From Polyangiaceae bacterium (GTDB taxonomy: Bacteria; Myxococcota_A; Polyangia; Polyangiales; Polyangiaceae), in contig JALHPN010000038.1 of the NCBI GenBank assembly GCA_022842465.1, positions 1 through 49,560 on the forward strand: a DNA stretch of 49,560 nucleotides, read 5' to 3'. Below the pieces are notes generated by a model that searched no databases, was not told where the DNA came from, and saw only the letters and a program-made list of their open reading frames with translations. Shown piece after piece: positions 47,047 through 49,560 of the stretch (position 1 is the stretch's first letter; each line of letters opens with the position of its first letter). The translations under genes and the position numbers were made by a program.

Positions 47047-47844
47047 TCAGGGGCGACGTGACGGCAGCGGGAGCGCGGCGCCGGCGCGGACCGTGTCGAG
47101 GACGGACGCGGAGAAGGCGCGGTCGGCCTTCTCGCACACTTTCCGGTCCGTGGTCGCGTTCGCGCAGGCCTTCGCGAGCGCGTCGAGCGAGGTCTTCACC
47201 TTCGGCGACGCGAGCAGGGCCTTGCGCGTGCCTTCCTCGAGGCGCGTCCACGGGACGGAGGCGGGCTTCGGCGCCGGAGGGCGCTTCGTCGTGATCTCGC
47301 CCTCCATGACGGACACGCACGTGCCGTCGGAGCGGACGACCTCGAAGCTCGCCTGCGCGCCGGTCATCACGATGCCGCCCATGGACGCGGCGCCATGGCG
47401 TGAAAGGACGATGACCTCCTCGTCGAACGCGAGCTTCGCGCGATGGGTGAGGCCGCCGCCCGAGGCGTTCCAGGCGTCGACGTCGCCGGCGAGCCAGACG
47501 CGCGTCCACGGGGTGCCCTTCGCGAAGAGCGAGAGGGCCACCTCGGGATACGAGCCGCCGCAGAGCTTCTTGGCGAACGTCGCCGGAGGGAGGCAGGCCT
47601 TGGCGTCCTTGACGGAGCCCTCGGCGCCGCAGGCGGTCGGGAGGGGCTCGTCCACCTTCTCGGTCGCGTCGGCGTCGCTCGCGGCGCTCTCGGAGACGGC
47701 GGCCGCGACGCGCGGGCGGGCGGGGACGTCGACCGGGCTGTCGTCGGCGGACGCGCGAGCCGAGGGGAGGCCGCCCGCGGCGCAGCCTGCGACGAGGACG
47801 AGGGAGAGGGTTCCGAGGAGGGGCAGGATCGTTCGCGTCGTCAT
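47047..47844 (-). CDS. Predicted lipoprotein of unknown function
   Basis: 265 residues from ATG 47844, with GGAGAA 10-12 nt upstream. The signal ends in lipobox VAGC. A linker follows (ADDSPVDVPARPRVAAAVSE), then a domain with three spaced Cys (TACGAEGSVKDAKACLPP, KKLCGGSYPE) at its front, a strand-rich centre (KLAFDEEVIVLSRHGAAS), GTCVSVMEGEI, and a helical C-terminal third (KTSLDALAKACANATTDRKV, CEKADRAF). I recognise no named family. It is probably periplasmic. TTGACC and TAGGCA (minus strand, 47896 and 47874, 16 nt apart) could be its promoter. Confidence 0.68.
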   Translation of the reverse strand: MTTRTILPLLGTLSLVLVAGCAAGGLPSARASADDSPVDVPARPRVAAAVSESAASDADATEKVDEPLPTACGAEGSVKDAKACLPPATFAKKLCGGSYPEVALSLFAKGTPWTRVWLAGDVDAWNASGGGLTHRAKLAFDEEVIVLSRHGAASMGGIVMTGAQASFEVVRSDGTCVSVMEGEITTKRPPAPKPASVPWTRLEEGTRKALLASPKVKTSLDALAKACANATTDRKVCEKADRAFSASVLDTVRAGAALPLPSRRP

Positions 47845-47868
47845 CGCGGGGTTCTCCGTGGAGACATC

Positions 47869-47896
47869 TGCCTACATCGGAACACCTTTCGGTCAA
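47869..47896 (-). promoter_or_regulatory. Candidate promoter of the lipoprotein gene
   Basis: TTGACC (47896-47891) and TAGGCA (47874-47869) are separated by 16 nt. The -35 is near consensus; the -10 is weak. Confidence 0.35.
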
Positions 47897-47990
47897 GGCG
47901 AATTCGAACCGTGAGCCTGTAAGTGCTTGGAAGAAGGCGGCACGAAGCTCCCGGGCTCAGCCTTTTTCGACTTCCCTCGGAGCTTCCCAC

Positions 47991-48005
47991 TACGATCGGT
48001 GGACC
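47991..48005 (+). promoter_or_regulatory. Candidate -10 element near the Ku start codon (TACGAT, 9 nt, ATG)
   Basis: TACGAT (47991-47996) is 9 nt before ATG 48006. GGTGG in the gap could act as a weak ribosome site, so the transcript may have a 0-3 nt leader. Confidence 0.35.
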
Positions 48006-48938
48006 ATGGCAGCGCGCTCGATTGGCTCCGGGACGATCTCCTTCGGGCTCGTGTCGATCCCGATCCGCCTCTTCACGGCGACCTCACCGAAGTCGGTGAG
48101 CTTCAACATGCTCCACAAGACGTGCGGCGGTCGCCTCAAGCAGCAGCTCTTCTGCCCGGTCGACAACCAGGTCGTCGAGCGAAGCGACGTGACGAAGGGC
48201 TTCGAGTACGCGCGCGACAGCTACGTGAAGTTCACGGACGACGAGCTGAAGGCGCTCGAAGCCGAGCGCACGGACACGCTGGAGCTCGTCGAGTTCGTCC
48301 CGGCGACGACCGTCGATTTCCTCTTCATCGAGCGCACCTACTACCTCGGCCCGGACAAGGGCGGCGAGCGCGCGTACCGCCTCCTCTCCGAGTCGCTCGA
48401 GCGCGCCGGCCGGCTCGCGGTGGGCCGCTTCTCGACCCGGGGCAAGGACAACCTCGTCCTCGTCCGACCCTACAAGAAGGGCCTGATCCTCCACGAATGC
48501 TACTACGCCGACGAGGTCCGGTCGTTCGACGAGGTCGAGACCGGCGGCGCCTTCGAGTTCAAGGACATCGAGCTCGATCTCGCCGACAAGCTCATCGCCC
48601 AGCTCGACAAGCCGGCCTTCCAGCCGGAGAACTTCCGCGACACCTACGGCGACCGCGTTCGCGCAGCCGTGGAGAAGAAGATCGCCGGCGAAGAGGTCGT
48701 CACGACGCCCGAGGCGCCGAAGGCGCAGATCATCGATCTCCTCGAGGCCCTGAAGCGCAGCGTCGCCCAGGCGGAGACTGCCCGCGTGGGCGAGGCGCCC
48801 GCGCCGGCGAAGGCCGCGAACGAAGTCGCCGTCGAAGCGCCCGCCGCCCCGGCGAGCCGCCCGGCCAAGGGGCCGAAGAAGGCCGAGCCCCGCAAGGACG
48901 AGGCGGAGGCGAAGCGGAAGAAGAAGGCGACGGGCTGA
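48006..48938 (+). CDS. ku: Non-homologous end-joining protein Ku
   Basis: 310 residues. The bacterial Ku core (about 1-260) is recognised by the opening ARSIGSGTISFGLVSIPIRL, then FNMLHKTCGGRLKQQLFCPV, GFEYARDSYVKFTDDEL, the barrel segment ERTYYLGPDKGGERAY, and KDNLVLVRPYKKGLILHECY. Bacterial Ku binds double-strand DNA ends as a homodimer and recruits LigD. The last 60 residues are Ala/Pro/Lys-rich and end in a basic tail (KRKKKATG), as in many Ku proteins with DNA-binding or LigD-binding extensions. LigD is not in the window. The convergent small carbonic-anhydrase-like gene lies 37 bp past the stop with a palindromic sequence between. Confidence 0.95.
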   Translation: MAARSIGSGTISFGLVSIPIRLFTATSPKSVSFNMLHKTCGGRLKQQLFCPVDNQVVERSDVTKGFEYARDSYVKFTDDELKALEAERTDTLELVEFVPATTVDFLFIERTYYLGPDKGGERAYRLLSESLERAGRLAVGRFSTRGKDNLVLVRPYKKGLILHECYYADEVRSFDEVETGGAFEFKDIELDLADKLIAQLDKPAFQPENFRDTYGDRVRAAVEKKIAGEEVVTTPEAPKAQIIDLLEALKRSVAQAETARVGEAPAPAKAANEVAVEAPAAPASRPAKGPKKAEPRKDEAEAKRKKKATG

Positions 48939-48961
48939 CGCGCCCCCTCGCGAGGACGCGT
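48938..48961. terminator. Candidate hairpin between Ku and the carbonic-anhydrase-like gene
   Basis: ACGCG (48938-48942) and CGCGT (48957-48961) flank the palindrome CCTCGCGAGG (48946-48955). The arms are imperfect with unpaired C and A residues, so this is tentative. Confidence 0.3.
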
Positions 48962-48975
48962 GGCCGTCCGGGCTC

Positions 48976-49464
48976 TCACGTCGCCGCGGGAACCGCGAAC
49001 GGACGGAGCACCGCCTTGTCGGTGTCCTTCGGGTCCAGCGCTGCGTAGAGCAGCGTCGTCTCGAGGCCGTGCCGCTCGGCGACCTCCTTCGCGAGCGCGG
49101 ACGCGACCCGGTGATGGCACGCCTCCTCCCGCGCGCGCGCCTCGGGGTCCTCGAGCTTGCCGATGTACGCGCGCTCCGACTCGGGAAGCACGAACGCCTT
49201 GTACGCGCCGCAGTCCTCGTGCTCGACGATGACGAGCTCCTTGACGGCGTGGAGCTCGATCGCGAGGTGAACGTGGTCCCAGAAGGTCTTGCGCCAGTGC
49301 TCGTAGGTCGGGTGCGACGCGCCGAGCGCTGCGCCCGCGAGGATGACGTGATCGTACTCGTCGAGGAGGTAGGCCTGGAGGTGGCCGGACGTCTCGTCCT
49401 GGACGCGGAGATCCATGCAGCTCAGGATGAGCGCCGTGCCCGTCTTCTTGATGGTCGTCGCCAT
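48976..49464 (-). CDS. Small beta-carbonic-anhydrase-like protein
   Basis: 162 residues, shorter than most beta-carbonic anhydrases (about 200-220). The zinc site is visible: LILSCMDLRV (Cys16, Asp18, Arg20: the C-x-D-x-R motif) and VIVEHEDCGAYKAF (His-x2-Cys). The intervening region has VILAGAALGASHPTYEHWRK in place of the usual RNAGN block, so the standard active-site loop is changed. A canonical CO2-hydrating role is therefore not assured; the small family members with this layout are often annotated as carbonic anhydrase-related. It is cytoplasmic, with no signal peptide. It is convergent with Ku. Confidence 0.72.
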   Translation of the reverse strand: MATTIKKTGTALILSCMDLRVQDETSGHLQAYLLDEYDHVILAGAALGASHPTYEHWRKTFWDHVHLAIELHAVKELVIVEHEDCGAYKAFVLPESERAYIGKLEDPEARAREEACHHRVASALAKEVAERHGLETTLLYAALDPKDTDKAVLRPFAVPAAT

Positions 49465-49497
49465 GGATGACGATGAGACGCGAGCCCCTCTCGACCG

Positions 49498-49560
49498 TCA
49501 ACGCTCCACGACGACGAGCCGCCCGTCGGCGCTAGGGCGCGCGCCGTCGCGGCGTGGCCG
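49498..49560 (-). CDS. Partial C-terminal end of a gene continuing beyond the window
   Basis: On the minus strand the last 60 bases give RPRRDGARPSADGRLVVVER followed by TGA (49500-49498). High GC at third positions and the strand-like DGRLVVVER ending make it a plausible C-terminus, 33 bp upstream of the carbonic-anhydrase-like start. Too short for a product name. Confidence 0.35.
   Translation of the reverse strand, partial: RPRRDGARPSADGRLVVVER

Noticed and set aside
1..49560. CRISPR array, tRNA, rRNA, IS element or phage genes
   Set aside because: No direct-repeat array, no transposase or integrase motif, and no gap large enough for rRNA; no tRNA cloverleaf was recognised in the gaps.

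Overview
The window comes from a high-GC, Gram-negative bacterium that looks like a member of the Myxococcota, probably class Polyangia. The signs are very strong GC bias at third codon positions, about eleven predicted lipoproteins with Ser/Gly/Asp-rich linkers after the lipobox, a MYXO-CTERM-like C-terminus, a membrane-bound Ser/Thr kinase, and sigma-54 and partner-switching regulators. No rRNA, tRNA, CRISPR array or insertion sequence is visible. The assignment is inferred from gene content only.

Layout. (1) 1-8280 is the end of an exopolysaccharide (EPS) locus. It holds a partial chain-length determinant, a degenerate BY-kinase-like ATPase and an initiating sugar phosphotransferase. The phosphotransferase is translationally coupled to an RsbW-like kinase and a STAS protein, and faces a divergent FHA-GAF-PP2C phosphatase. 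A convergent operon (NodB-type deacetylase, methyltransferase, outer-membrane barrel) follows. (2) 8338-27018 is mixed: secreted lipoproteins, a SxxK serine hydrolase, NnrU, a sigma-54 activator broken by a frameshift, a family 2 glycosyltransferase, pirin, an M23 peptidase, a LuxR-type regulator, an AhpD-like protein and a zinc-ribbon membrane protein.

(3) 27044-40259 is a large polyhydroxyalkanoate (PHA) locus. A minus-strand run of nine genes (37049 down to 27044) encodes a lipoprotein, a lipoprotein hydrolase, an outer-membrane protein, a second paralogous lipoprotein, a small coiled-coil protein, an acyl-CoA ligase, a class III-type PhaC, a secreted PHB-depolymerase-family esterase with a MYXO-CTERM-like tail, and an alpha/beta hydrolase. 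Four of these overlap by 4 nt at start/stop codons. Divergent from it lie phaR, a phasin, a second phaC and a PhaB-like reductase. TGC-N3-GCA motifs in both control regions fit PhaR operators.

(4) 40260-49560 holds a possible degenerate Doc-like pair, two lipoproteins, a membrane Ser/Thr kinase whose start is overlapped by a perfect palindrome, an RsbRD-type histidine kinase next to a response-regulator diguanylate cyclase, a lipoprotein, Ku, and a small beta-carbonic-anhydrase-like protein.

Recurring themes are surface and envelope functions, stress-type partner switching, and starts with a -10-like hexamer only 6-10 nt upstream and no Shine-Dalgarno, suggesting leaderless transcripts. The strongest candidates for an undescribed system are the PHA locus that co-encodes envelope lipoproteins and an outer-membrane protein, and the partner-switching module built into the EPS operon.
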